In this document: positions 11,302 to 23,516 of the stretch, one piece after another
Position numbering within the stretch: the stretch's first letter is position 1
Layout: each line of letters starts with the position of its first letter
NCBI GenBank assembly: GCA_021234155.1
Contig: JAJEKV010000095.1
Span: forward strand, 60,001 to 124,000
Origin: Isoetes taiwanensis
Lineage: Eukaryota; Streptophyta; Lycopodiopsida; Isoetales; Isoetaceae
Length of the DNA stretch: 64,000 bases
Direction of reading: 5' to 3'
The notes under the pieces: model-generated
Databases searched by the model: none
What the model saw: only the letters and a program-made list of their open reading frames with translations
What the model was told of the DNA's origin: nothing
Made by a program: the position numbers and the translations under genes

Positions 11302-13742
11302 TGCTCTATGATAGTGTCATGTATGCATTAATATGCATGTACCAACTATACGATGGCATCCTGGCACAGCAATAGAATTGGTGCAGAGATTCATACATTC
11401 TGATACATTAGCTCTTAAAAAAGGCCAGAAACTTGGGAAATGAGGAAGTCCTTTCGAATGTCTGGCTCTGCATTCCCAATTGCATAATAAGACAATGGCA
11501 GAGGGCGGTCTAGACATAACCTTTTGGCGCTTTCTCAATTTCGTATGGCCAAGCCCCTTGCAAATCAAATGTGAATCAGGCCACCGATGCTAACCTGCGA
11601 AGGAAAAAGATATATGTTGAATAGCCACTGCAGACAGTTCCACCATAGCCAAACTGAAACAGAGTCCAAGATTTGCTTAAAACCATCTTATATCTCTGCT
11701 TTTGTCGCACACAGATCCGGTAGCTCCCCGCAAGCCGCAGATATTTAGAAGTGTAGACATAGACGTTCTTAGGCTAAAAACAGTTTGAATTCAGTAGGGA
11801 AGGCCGCCATAGCCTTCAGAGGGCAAAAAAATTGCAATCGGCCATGGGATCAGAGTTAAATGATGCCCATCAAAACCCCTGCAAAAAGATCAACCTGCAA
11901 TAGATATTCAGAAAGAAAAACCTCTGTACCAATTACCACTAATGCCGCATTGCCAACAACCGAGGTAATCTCAAGAATGCCTGCATGCAAAAAATTTCCC
12001 TAGCTTGATTTTTTAACGCAAACGAGAGCACGAAAATCCCACAACTGCCGGATGTGCTGCCATTGCCGAATCTGCCCATTAAAGAAATGACCTGCCAGAT
12101 GTGTTCCAGAAGAAATGATCCATCCACTAAATCTGGCGCCTGGCAAAATCGGAGACCACAGGGTAAGGATCAACAACAAAAAACTTAAAAAAAATAAAAT
12201 CCTTCATGCATCATATGATCGGATCTGCCTCACCATATGATCCGATATGCGAGAGTGCCGAGCAACCAAGATGAAATTCAAATACATTTTTACCAGGCCG
12301 CTGCATATGGAAAAAACCAGGGTCTGGGTTTTATAAGGGGTTTTATAAGCACTATGATCTTCAAACAGCACTGCATATCATTGGAGTCAACGGCAAAACA
12401 GAGCTCAAGACGATAACCATCGATTCTGCACAGCTTCGACAACTGCATCACAGGCTTTGGTTATTATTTGTGTCTGCAAAGCTTCAAACCCTAGTCTAAA
12501 ACCAAATCGTGCTAGTCTGTTAAAATGAATCTTGAACCTATGAATCTGTGGGCGGTTGTGAATCCGGAAGCCAATTGAATGTTGCTATGAACAGAAAGCC
12601 ATCTGTGAATCTCGAAAGCTATGAATCGAAAACCAATCGGTTGTGGGCCGCTATGAATCGAAAGCCCCTGTCCTGAATCAATTGTGCCCTGTTCACCGTG
12701 AAAATATTGTTGGGGATAAAATATTTCATTTCCGATTCCAGAACAACATCATTCTCTGCAATCTTAGATGTGCCAATGGTGAAGGTCGGATTTGCCATTT
12801 TAGACCAATCGTATCAGAAGCCGGGCGCCATCTTAGCTGAGCAATGATCACCTGTTGAAAAAAGGAGAAAGTATCAGTATTAAAACAGAGGCAACAAAAG
12901 CGTAAAGAGCAATCAGTGATCAGCGAGACCCTTATCCGAAATTGTTGGCACCCTAGAAAGGTCAAAGCCAGAGTTATTGGGGATTGGCTTCAACCGGACA
13001 TAACGAAGCTTTTTACTTGCGATCTCTATCGCTGAAGTAGATCCGGCAAAAACAAAGAAGCGCCAACGCCAAAGAGGCGCCATAGCTAGAATGCATGGTT
13101 GAGCTCCAAGCTTTTCCAGATTGGAAAAGCTCCAAATCAAACTCTGCAACACAAAAGCGGATGTGCTGCTCTTGCCGGATCATCTTGACCTTCCAAAGAA
13201 TTAAGTTTGATCCACTGAGCCCATAATCGCCCACTGAATCTGGAGTGAAATTTCACATAGAGCAAACACACGGTAATCGATCAGAAATGCAAAGAGAGTT
13301 CTTGGAATTCTCTAGATTTTAGTATTCCCCCTGCCACCTCACCACCTTCATTGATAAGCCCAGCATGAGGAATTAAATGCCCTGCCACCTCAGCATCTCA
13401 TTAATAAATCCAACTTCCATGCACTTTCCCATGACCTATATAGACGGTGGAGATTCTCCTTTCCCTTTGATCCAACGGTTCACAGATGGGGTGCATGCCC
13501 CCATGTATGCCCATGCATATGCACACATCTAAATATGTGGCCGAGATTTAACCCCTGAAATTCAACGGCCCAGATGAAAAGGAGCAACCGATGTGTCCCA
13601 CACATCAAAGTGTGTTTATATATATAATGATATGTGTAAGTTATGTGTATATATTATTATATTATATATACACATATATGTATACAAGTGGTTCTACTAT
13701 GAGGGGCTGTACAAATTCGACGGAAAGCCAATGCAGAGCCAT
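11302..13742. other. No supported gene
   Basis: Moderately GC-balanced sequence with scattered open frames of at most 80 codons and no recognisable domain. Related phrases (GGATGTGCTGC-TTGCCG) near 12053 and 13160 suggest internal duplication. 13610-13690 is an AT-rich low-complexity run of TATA and ACACATAT. A block at 13464-13512 (GATCCAACGGT, GGTGCATGCCCCCATG) recurs at 15400-15447, on the other side of satellite array 2. Confidence 0.4.
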
Positions 13743-15005
13743 TCAATGAAGATTCTATAAAGATTCACCTAGATTCTTTATGGTTCTATCAAGATTCTCC
13801 TAGATTCTCAAAGATGTTATGAAGATTCCCTTAGATTCTCCAAAGATTTTTTTAGATTCTCCTAGATTCCCAAACATTATCTCAAGATTTTTTTAGATTC
13901 TCCTAGATTCCCAAATCTCAAGATTCCTCTAGATTCTATGTAGATTCTCTTATACTATCCAAGATTGTATGAAGAATCCTCTAAATTTCCTCATATTTCC
14001 CTAGATTTCGTGAAATTCTCCTGATATTCTCATAGATTCTCTAAGATTCTCTCGAGATTCCTTAAGATTCTACAAAGATTCCCATAGATTCTCCAAAGAT
14101 TTTATGAACATTCCCTTAATTACCCTGGATTCTCAAAGATTCTCTTGATATTCGCCTAGATTCCCAAAGATTATCCCAAGACTCATCTAGATTCCCCAAG
14201 ATTCTATGTAAATCTACTGACTTCTCCACGACTTGATGAAGCTTCTCCTAGATTCTTTTAGACTATATGAAGATTCTCCTAGATTCTCCAAGATTCCATC
14301 ATGATTTCACTAGATTCTCAACGCTTTTAGAAAGATTCCCTTAGATACCCAAAGATTCTCTCGAGATTCCTCTAGTTCTCTAAGAGTCTATGAAGATTCC
14401 CTTTGATTTTACATGATTCCATAGGATTCCTCTAGATTCTTAAAGATTCTATGAAGATTTCCCTAGATTCTTCAAGATTCTATCAAGATTCTTCTAGATT
14501 CTTAAAGACTTTATGAATATTCTCTAGATTCCCCAAGATTCTATGTAGATCAATTCTCCAAAGATTTCCCTAAATTCCAAAAGAAACCCCAAGTTTCCTC
14601 TAGATTCTCCAAGATTCTATCAAGACTCTTCTAGATTCTTCTAGATTCTCTAAGATTCCATTAAGATTCCTTTAGGTTAATAAGAAATTTATCAAGATTC
14701 CCCTAGATTCCCAAAGAAGCACTTGAGATTCCTATAGATTCTCTTGAGATTCCTCTAGTTCCCATAGATTCTATGAAGATTCCACAAGACTCCCCAAGAT
14801 TCCATCAAGATTCCTCTAGGTTCTTAAAGATTTATCAAGATTCCCTTAGATTCCCTTACATTCTCAAAGATGCTCTCGTAGAATTCCCATAGATTCTAAG
14901 ATTCTCATGATATTCATCTGGATTCCCTAAGATCCTATAAAGATTCTCCTAGATTCCCTCAACTTACTATAGATTCCTTGAATCTCGAAGATTCCAAAAA
15001 GATTC
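13743..15005. repeat. GATTC-rich satellite array 2
   Basis: Same family as 5105-7265: AGATTC words about every 10 bases with CCTAGATTCTC-AAGATTC units. Many monomers carry one- or two-base changes. The array starts and stops sharply and is bracketed by related flanking sequence (13464-13512 and 15400-15447), so it may lie within one repeated element. Confidence 0.9.
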
Positions 15006-15600
15006 TTAGTGTTCGATCACGCTGGCTACAGCTGCGACAAAATAGTGCCAAAGCACCACTCATTGGAAAGCTCCCGACGAGAGGAATCCAACGGCATGGG
15101 TCCCACCTTCATCCGACCCCTCTGCCGCAAGCTACGTGCCTTTGAAGCCGTTTATACAGAAAGAAGCTTCCGAGAAAGTCCACTCATAAATGTTTGCCAC
15201 CTCATTATCTTTTTATTAATGAGAGTGTCACCTCACACCTTTTAAAAAAAAAAATCAATTCAATTTTAAAAAGTCAACGGTTAGGATTTATGCTCACCTT
15301 TTGATCTGACGGCTAAGGTTTGCTACACCAAACACACTTTTTGCCACCTTCCTTGCACCTTCCTGAGAAAAATCAAGGGCTAAGATTTCTTCTCCCCTTT
15401 TGATCCAACGGTCCCAAGATGTGGTGCATGCCCCCATGCATGCCCATGCATGCCCCCCATCAGATCTGAGGGCCATAATTGCGCCACCTCTTTTTTTTCA
15501 AGGGTGAACGGCCAAGATCGATGTCTCTTATAAAATGTCCACGATGCCCCAGCATGTGATATACGTGTATATATATTAATGATAAATTGATTGTCTGAAG
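15006..15600. other. Flank of satellite array 2, no gene
   Basis: Contains the block resembling 13464-13512 and ATGCAT-rich phrases (CCCCCATGCATGCCCATGCA). Short frames only. Confidence 0.4.
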
Positions 15601-15608
15601 ATTGTCTG

Positions 15609-15886
15609 CGGTATAAATTTATACCGAGAGAGCTGTCACGGTATAAATTTATACCGAGAGAGCTCTCGTGGTATAATGAGGGAGCTCTCACGGTATAAAT
15701 TTATACCGTGAGAGCTCTCGCAGTGAATCGAGAGAGCTCTCGCGGTATAAATTTATACCGCTCGAGTCCTCTTGCGGTATAAATTTATACCACTCGAGTC
15801 CATTTGCGGTATAAATTTATACCATGCGAACTCTCTGGCATGTTATATCCGCACAACACTACCTATTGTGGTATAAATTTATACCA
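15609..15886. repeat. Array of seven 18-bp palindromes (CGGTATAAATTTATACCG)
   Basis: CGGTATAAATTTATACCG, which equals its own reverse complement, starts at 15609, 15639, 15691 and 15743. CGGTATAAATTTATACCA starts at 15775 and 15807, and TGGTATAAATTTATACCA at 15869. A half copy (TGGTATAA) lies at 15669. Start-to-start spacing is 30, 52, 52, 32, 32 and 62. Spacers include further palindromic words such as GAGAGCTCTC and CTCGAG. No gene overlaps. Such an array can extrude hairpins or bind a dimeric protein; which applies is unknown. Confidence 0.95.
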
Positions 15887-16939
15887 CCCAAAAATTTATT
15901 TTGAAGACGTTATGTCCACGCATTGTCATCGCGGTATACATAAGTCTATAGCAAGACGGATGAGCAAATAAGAGCAAGTATATAAGACGAAGAGCGAGCA
16001 TCTTTGACTCCAACTTGCGCTTGAAAGTGTAAGTTTGTTCAATGAGGCATACTTTCATGTGAAAATGTTTGCTTCAATGAGGCAATGTCAAAATGTTTTG
16101 CATTTTTTACAGTTTTGTTCATAGTTTTGTACTAATTTTGAAAACTTTGAATAAAATACCTTTTTGGCACTTTAGTGTGCTTGCTGTTTTTTTCAATGTC
16201 TATTTTGTTTAGTTTTTGAAAATATTACTATTTCTCAAACCAAACTAGGGGGGCCAAAAAGGGATGTCAAATAATTTTGAATGGAAGCTAAGTTCACATC
16301 CCCTCCCCAAAAAAAAATGATGCCTAAAATTTTTAAATTGTCACACTTGTCACAAATATACCATGAAAAGGGACCTTTTTGGGGGGATTTTAGGGAATCT
16401 TTCAAACATTCCTTTTGAAGTGCGTTTTGAGCAAATTAGTGCGTTTCATTTTAAACTTTGTTTAAGGATGGTTAGGGTTTTGAGTGCCTAGGGCAGCGGC
16501 GGCGGTTTCCCGATGCGTTGCAGCTCTCTCTGGTGGAGATGTGTTGCTGGAAGAACAACTAAGCTGCTGCCTTTTACTTGAATCAGTGGCTGCAGGGCCA
16601 TCGAATCTCCTTCATGTCGCCATTCAATCTGGTGTAGCGAGGGTTCAATTTTGGAGTATGGCCTCTAGTTACAATGCCTCTCTTTTACTGTAGCAGATTA
16701 AGACTGGTAAGGACTTCCCCCTGTTGCTCTGTGACGAGATTTGAACCTAGTTTACGCAAAATATCAGTGTTGTCTATGCTTCATAGATGCAGGGCATCTT
16801 AAGGCCTTTTCTGTACTCAAGATCAGCCCGACTTCTTTTTCTTTTTTGGCAAAGTGCTAGGGCTTTATAGGCTTTATGTAAGCTTGTCCTTTCAGTCTTG
16901 GGCTTTCATATCTTTCCTTCAATTTTGTGGGTGTCTAAG
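15887..16939. other. No supported gene; possible lost 5' part of the receptor kinase
   Basis: A short frame at 16484-16693 precedes the LRR pseudogene on the same strand but shows no leucine-rich repeat, so it cannot be tied to it. The rest is AT-rich. Confidence 0.35.
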
Positions 16940-18145
16940 CTTTGATCCTTTTCTATTGCACTCAATGCAACAAGAGAGACTAAATCAAAATAGTCTTATA
17001 GGAAGCATTCTGCCTGCTATTAGACCCCAGATGATAGAGTTAGATTTCAACAACAACATGTTCACATGCTTCATTCCATCAATGACAAGAAGGTGGATTA
17101 ATCTGCGATATCTGGATTTTGTCATCAAATAAGTGCTGAGGAAGCTTACGGCGCAACTTGGGTTCTCTAGCTTCTATTCAGTATTTGAAACTGGAGGAAA
17201 TGCCATCTCTGCGGGGGGCCTTTTCCAGCCTATTCATGGGATGAACAAGGTAAGTTATTTGTATCTTGCTGGTAGCGATGTCGAGGGCGTGATTCCTTTG
17301 TATATTGGAGAATTGAGAACATTAGAGCATTTGGATCTGTCATATAATCAGTTGTCTGGCACTATTCCTAGTTCCATAGAAAATCTATTATCTCTATTCT
17401 ATTTGGATCTGTCTCACAATAAACTTAATGGTTCTATTCTAACTGGAATATAGGCCATGAAAAACTTGAAGCTTTTAGACCACATTCTCATACCAGACTT
17501 GCTATAGTGAGCATTATGCTTGGGAGTCTGATAATTGTTTCTCTGCTGCTAGGAATTGCCATTCTCTATAACAAAGGCAAGAAGAAAATGGCATGCCCTT
17601 CAAAGAAGGAGAAATATGTTTCTGTTTCAGGTTCTTTTTCTTCAGAGATCACTCCAAGTGCATGGGCAGCAGGCATCAAAGAGCATGCTTCCATTCAGGT
17701 TGTCATGTTTGAGAAGCTCTCCTCAACCTCACATTTGCAGACTTGTTACAGGTATCAGATGGAGGACATGGTCCGTTTTTTTTGAGTGGTTTTGATGGGA
17801 GAGATTCATGTTGCAATTAAGATACTAAAAGAAGGGAAAGCTTCTACAGAGGTTGAAGCAACAACTGAACTGGAAGTTTTGGGACGTTTGAAGCACCCTA
17901 CTCTTGTGCCTCTTTTGGGTTACTGCTTGGTAGATCTGGAGAGGATTTTGATATATGAAATTTATGGACTCGGGCAATCTCAACCACTGGTTGTGCGCCA
18001 GAAAGAACTTATAATTTAGAAGATTGGAGCCAAGATACTTGGTAAGAAGCTGACTTGGATGGATCAGGGGAAGTCCTTGGATGGTCTACTAGGCATAGAA
18101 TTTGTGGTGTGACTGCACTCACTGCAGTTTCAAGTTAGGAAGCTT
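16940..18145 (+). pseudogene. LRR receptor-like kinase pseudogene
   Basis: Leucine-rich repeats are visible in two blocks (near 16975-17130, and 17245-17450 with LRTLEHLDLSYNQLSGTIPS and LFYLDLSHNKLNGSI). A membrane helix follows (17505-17570, IVSIMLGSLIIVSLLLGIAI) with a basic stop-transfer KKK. Next comes a juxtamembrane segment and, one frame away, LLNLTFADLLQVSDGGHG. The start of the kinase domain (17786-18010) holds VAIKILKEGK, RLKHPTLVPLLGYCLVD and ERILIYE. Traces run to about 18140 (NLEDWSQDTW, GEVLGWSTRHRI) and stop before the catalytic loop. Several frameshifts and stops break it, and no catalytic HRD or DFG is present. The layout matches the At2g24230-like group of plant LRR kinases. 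Confidence 0.88.
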
Positions 18146-20382
18146 TTCAGTTGATTCGGGTGATATGGCATAGAACATCAAGGCTTTTGTGTTGTTTGTG
18201 ATTTACTGTCTACATTCCATGGCAGATAAGGTGTTAAAACATGATCTCTGATTGTTATCCTTCTTTCCTTACGTCATTTAAGTAGCCAATGGCAGCAAGT
18301 ATTGCATGTTTGATTATATTTATGGCTTGCTTGATTGCGCATATGATTAGTAGTTGACATATTTTTGATCACAGGGGTGTAAATGTAATTTCAAGACATC
18401 ATGGAGTCGCCCATCTTTTCTATGTGGTGGCATTTGTGATAAGATGCCAGAAATTGTAGTCCTTGTTAAATAAGGTGCCCCTACTCATTTGCTCATTTTT
18501 CAGGCAAAATCATCTTGGCGAAATGGCGGTAATATTTCGTTATATAAATACTTTTTATTACTTTTTGAAGAGATACTATAAAACATAACAGGATGCCTTG
18601 GTGGAGCATATATGGGATTGACTTGTGGAATTGAGGTACGAGTGGGTATTCATATTTTTTGTAAAGAGTTTTTTAAACCCACAACGCGAGGAGTAATTGC
18701 ATTTGGTTCTGGAAAAAAACCTTTCTATGCCAGCTTCTTCAGCTTGAAGTTTGAGAGTTGTGCATGTTCACAATTGTACAATTGTTCCTTCAACTTATGC
18801 ATGTTTGTTCCTGCCCAACACAAAGAATTGATGTTTGTTGTTCAATTTATTTTTTGTTGTGCTGAATTTTTTGCTCAACATTGTGTATGCAGATCCAGCA
18901 AGCTCTTTGGTGCAGAGTCGTAATACAAATGCTGCAATAGATGGGAATTCAGCGAGTGAGAGAATCCTTACATTAAAAGAATTGTTTATCTATATAATCT
19001 GTCCTTCAAAATTGTACTCACAATTTTCTAGTAATATGAGAAGTGTAACTGACTATTTCTAAATGTTCTCTTCTTTTTTCTCCTAAATAAAAACAATGAT
19101 AAATATTGGAGTAAGATTGTTTTATAAATGAATACCAATTAATAATCATTACATACAACGTCGTAGTTTGTGATCAAATATGTTGAAAGCATTTAAGTTG
19201 ATTATGCTAATTAAGGTCAAATATCATGCTCTAATATCATATTACTAAAGGTCAGGAAGCACTATCAAATATCGTATATTAGAAACTAGGTATATCTTGT
19301 CGATTGATTGCTACAAATATATGAATAATTTCAACCTTGGCATGAGTCCGGACGCATGCTTTTGATACCCACCAGCATACTTTTGCCCACTAATGAATTC
19401 ATGCTTGACTTGGAGGTAGCTCAATTGGAGCAAAGTATTTGAAGTTTACAATTTAAAAGCAAAGTATTTGGAGCAAAGTATTTAGAGTTTACACCTTAGA
19501 AGCAGAACATTTGGAGCACATTTTTTGAAGTTTATAATTTAGAGGCGAAGCATTTGGAGCAAAGCTTAGAACCAAAGTAATTGGCAACGTATTTGGAGTT
19601 TACGACTTACAAGCAAAGTAAAAGCAAAGCATTTGGAGTTCCATTATGAAGGGTGCCACGGTTAATCCTTTTGCTTTCCACAAAAGGTTTTTTAACCTGG
19701 CCACATGACCAAGGCTGCAAGGGGGGATGTTTGGTGTGTGTGCATCCTTGAACACCTTCTAAGTAATTGTATATGACATTTGGTATGTTGTATTTTTTGG
19801 TTCTCTTTTATTGAGAGACCAACGTTGCAGGGGGGTGTTGACACACTGACCCCAAATTTTAAGTCCACAGTTGTTTTTAAGTGTTGTTTTATGCCAAAGA
19901 CAACATCAAAATGGCCCCAAAAATCCAAGTGGCCAATTTATCTGGATTTCCACAAAGAGGCAGTTGTTTTTTGGCAGGAAAAATTGACATAGTTTTTGTG
20001 ATTTTTTGTCAACGTGTCCTTTTTTTCACTGTTGTCTTTATCATGTTTTTCTACGTGTGGTTCTTTTTTTGTCACTGTTGTTTTTTTAAGAAGTCATGCG
20101 TTGTTTTTTTGAAAAGTGCATGCGTAGATTTACGTATTACTACACATGAAGAAGTAAAAAAGACAGATCTCTTTTTCTTTTTTCTATACGTTTTGTTTTT
20201 TTCCTCTACTTGTAGTTTTTAAAAGTTGTCATTGTTTTCTTAGAGAAAGATACATAGTTTTTAAAGAAATCCACATGTAGCATCTAAAAATAATTGCTAT
20301 TTTTAGACATTGTTTTCCTTAATATTATATGTAGCTATTAAAAAGTAGACACATTATTTTTTAAATTAGTTGTTTTCGCCCA
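18146..20382. other. No supported gene apart from a minisatellite
   Basis: AT-rich, with short frames (18612-18923, 19881-20222) that lack recognisable domains and are rich in T runs. Confidence 0.4.
19425..19650. repeat. Degenerate minisatellite of about 50 bp
   Basis: The phrase GCAAAGTATTTGGAGTTTA, with variants GAACATTTGGAGC and GCGAAGCATTTGGAGCAAAG, recurs six to eight times at irregular spacing. Confidence 0.75.
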
Positions 20383-20531
20383 TCGCAGTGGTGGTCTAGT
20401 GGTAAGGCCTTGGGTTGGGGTGATCCCCACCAAGGTTCAAAACCCATTGACTACCATTGGGTGGGAGACGTGGGCGGGTGCAAGTCCCACCAACCATGCC
20501 TTCAAAAAAAAAAAAAAAAAAAAAAAAAAAA
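20383..20531 (+). mobile_element. tRNA-derived SINE with poly(A) tail
   Basis: An internal RNA polymerase III promoter is visible: box A TGGTCTAGTGG at 20392-20402 and box B GGTTCAAAACC at 20434-20444, about 42 bases apart start to start as in tRNA genes. A non-tRNA body follows (GGGTGGGAGACGTGGGCGGG) and ends in an unbroken A run at about 20504-20531. That combination defines a SINE rather than a tRNA gene: the 3' half does not close a tRNA cloverleaf. I could not identify target duplications with certainty. Confidence 0.85.
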
Positions 20532-23382
20532 CCAAGCCTGAACTTGCATTCGCTAGACCAGACATCTGCCTCGGTCAATCCCTCGGCAGTATTATCAATC
20601 CAAACTACAACCCAAGTTATAGCCTGGTACTCGTGATCCTTTAGTCTCAAACCCTAGTTTTTTCATGGTCAATTGCAAACACCGGCATCCTCAGACCTTA
20701 TTTATCTTTGTACAAGTTTTACATAAAAGAAACAATAGTCTTAAAGCCTATTTTATTTAGAACAATTGCAAACCTATGCCAACTTGTACGACCTTTTCAC
20801 AACCGAAACATGTCTTACCAACTGTATGGCCTAGATCTTTAGAGTCAAGTATGTTTTGTGATCCTTACTTTCTTTCAATGATTCCATTCAAATTTGTAAA
20901 GCCATAAATGTGGTCCTTCATAATGCCTATCAGATTTTTCTTAAAAAAGGCATATACCCGGGGGGTGCACCTCTATATATGGATAGATGGCATCTGCGTT
21001 CGAGGGGTCATAGAAAAACCCCTGTATACGGCTTTTTGGAGTAGAAAAACCCATACCATACGGTTTTTCGAACTAACATACAATATAGACCCTATCCATA
21101 GATTTACGATTGATTGTGTCAAATTATATAATCCCTTTCCGACTTTGTACCATATGCTTGCATGGACCATATGCTTGCACGGACCACCATGGACCTTGGT
21201 CACGTTGAGTTGGTCACGTTCGGGGTAAACATGCGAGATTGATCATGGGGTCTATGCAAGGAGGTGAATAATCGAAATATTTTTCCCATTACACCATTGG
21301 ACTTGAGAACTAGCTTAGAATGCTATTAGAATGAAATGCTATTAGAATGCCAAATGATTGCTATTTTTCCCATTATACCATTGGACTTGAGAACTAGCTT
21401 AGAATGCTATTAGAATGAAATGCTATTAGAATGCCAAATGATTGCTAACCCATGAAGATAAAGTACCTCAAGGTCAAAGTTAGCGCCATAAGTCAAAGTT
21501 AACCCTTGATAGTCAAGCTCAATTCCAAAGAGAGGCCTAATATTAAATGACATGCCCCATTAAAAGTAATGGCAGTTGTCTCTTGCAAAGTTGGTGCAAT
21601 GTAAAATGGTTCATGTTGTCAAGTTGAGATCACATGAAGTCAACTTTATGAGACAACATTCTCTACATTTTTCCAGTACCACTCCCTTGTGCTAATATCT
21701 ATTTGTTTTGCTATATGCCACAATGGTCTTTCAAAAGGTTTGTAGATTCCCTTCACTTGTTTCTAGAAGTAGTATGATTAACCTATAATTTGTTAACATC
21801 TTGAGTTCATATTGTTATGGTTATTTTTGCTAGTTGAGACGACTTATTTCCACGAACACAAACTTCTAACATTTGTAGAGCGGGCATCATATGCAACCAT
21901 ATAACATCACATGAAAATGCAATGGCCGGTTTACAAAATTACATAGCACGAGACATTTTTTTTTTTTAAGATATGCAACGTGTCACATTGGAAAGCACAT
22001 TCAAAAGTACATCAATTGGCATCCATGTGGCACTAACTTCCAAATTTACAAACCGCACGGAACTAGTAATATAGACATGGCATTGAAAACTATTCTTGAG
22101 CAAAAATGTAACTCTCCTACGGACTCATGCTATTTCTACTTGAATGCTTTGCATTGAAAATCTTACAAGGCATTCGACAAAAACAATAAATCAACACTTT
22201 TTTTGTATAATAGAATTTGAGACTTGGAGCGACTTTTCATTTTCCATGTAATCATGCTCCGGCAAGTTCAAATTAAGACTCTTGTTCATTGATGATCCGG
22301 ATATTTAGAATGTTTTGAAGATGTGGGTGTGGCTCATAAAGCGAAAGCGTCCTTAGAATTTGCCTAATATTTGATCAAAATTAGCACAATGGCTGCTTTC
22401 TTTCTTTGTGTTACCAATCAAGTCCTCCTCTGCGAGCTACAACAAACACATATAGGTGGATAAATAGAAATTCCTCATAAAATAGAAAATTTAAAAAGTT
22501 GAATTATGCTTACCAAGTTAGAATGCGCATATATGTTGAATAAACATGTACACTTGAGCATTATCTTCTCGAACCAAGTTGGAATCTGCATATATGCCGA
22601 TTAAAGAAATTTACAAGCAGTCCTTGAGTTTCATTTTGTAGGCTGCGGTGTTGGAGACTCCATCACCTCTATGTTTTCGTTCAAAGATAGCTAAATAATG
22701 GTTTAGATAAAGGAGGTTTGCATGACATTCTTCCTTCTATTTTGTTCAACCTCCGGAAACAATCTTTAGTATTTCTCTACCCTTTGTGCTGCGGTTTCTC
22801 TTTCTCAACTAAAGTAGCATCGAACTACTTGCAAACCACATGCACTACATCTGGAAGAATGATGCTAGGATTCGTGATATAAAGCCCTGAGATTACAATG
22901 CTAAGTGTTTTGCCCCTTTGTACAATGACTTAGAGGTATTACGGATAACCATAGCTACAATGATCTAGAGATCTATGTCCAACTCTAATAAGCCATGCAA
23001 TTTTAAGGATCTTTGGTTGTAGAGCACTTTCTGCTAACATATTGTCTTAGTTTGAACACACATTACATGAAGCACATGCTAGCAAAAACCCATTACTCAC
23101 ATATATTATAGGGACTAGCCGCAGTAGACTTTCTCTTACACGACCACATTAAAAATCCCAATGCGGCAAATGAGATTATTTAATCGTGAAAAGCACAAGA
23201 TATATTGAAATAAATGACTGATGTAACACTTCTCTTTGCATTCTTTCTTGAGGTTTTCTTGGGACATCATGTAAATGATTTGCATGCTCAAACTCTTTCT
23301 GCAACAACTTTTATTACAGATCAACCAAAATCAATAAACAACGTATTCAAAATGATAACCAACTTACATGGCGTAACAACAA
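20532..23382. other. No supported gene
   Basis: AT-rich with only short frames. Apart from the 84-bp duplication at 21279 I see no structured feature. Confidence 0.4.
21279..21446. repeat. 84-bp tandem duplication
   Basis: Copies 21279-21362 and 21363-21446 are almost identical, one visible difference being ATTACACC versus ATTATACC. Each copy also contains an internal echo, ATGCTATTAGAATG twice. The low divergence implies a recent event. Confidence 0.95.
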
Positions 23383-23516
23383 TCTTTATATAATAAAAAT
23401 ATAGCGTGTGTCTTCCATGGAGACCTAAATCCAATGGTTGAGGATTTGATAAAATAGCGGTGTGAAGATGACATGTGCCCACTTCAACTAAGATTAACTC
23501 AATCCTGGGTCAAAGG

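Noticed and set aside
15609-15886. CRISPR-like array
   Set aside because: The repeats are full palindromes with variable, related spacers of 12-44 bases, no cas genes and a plant context.
20392-20444. Functional tRNA gene
   Set aside because: A and B boxes are present, but acceptor and anticodon arms cannot be paired and a long A tail follows, so SINE is the better call.
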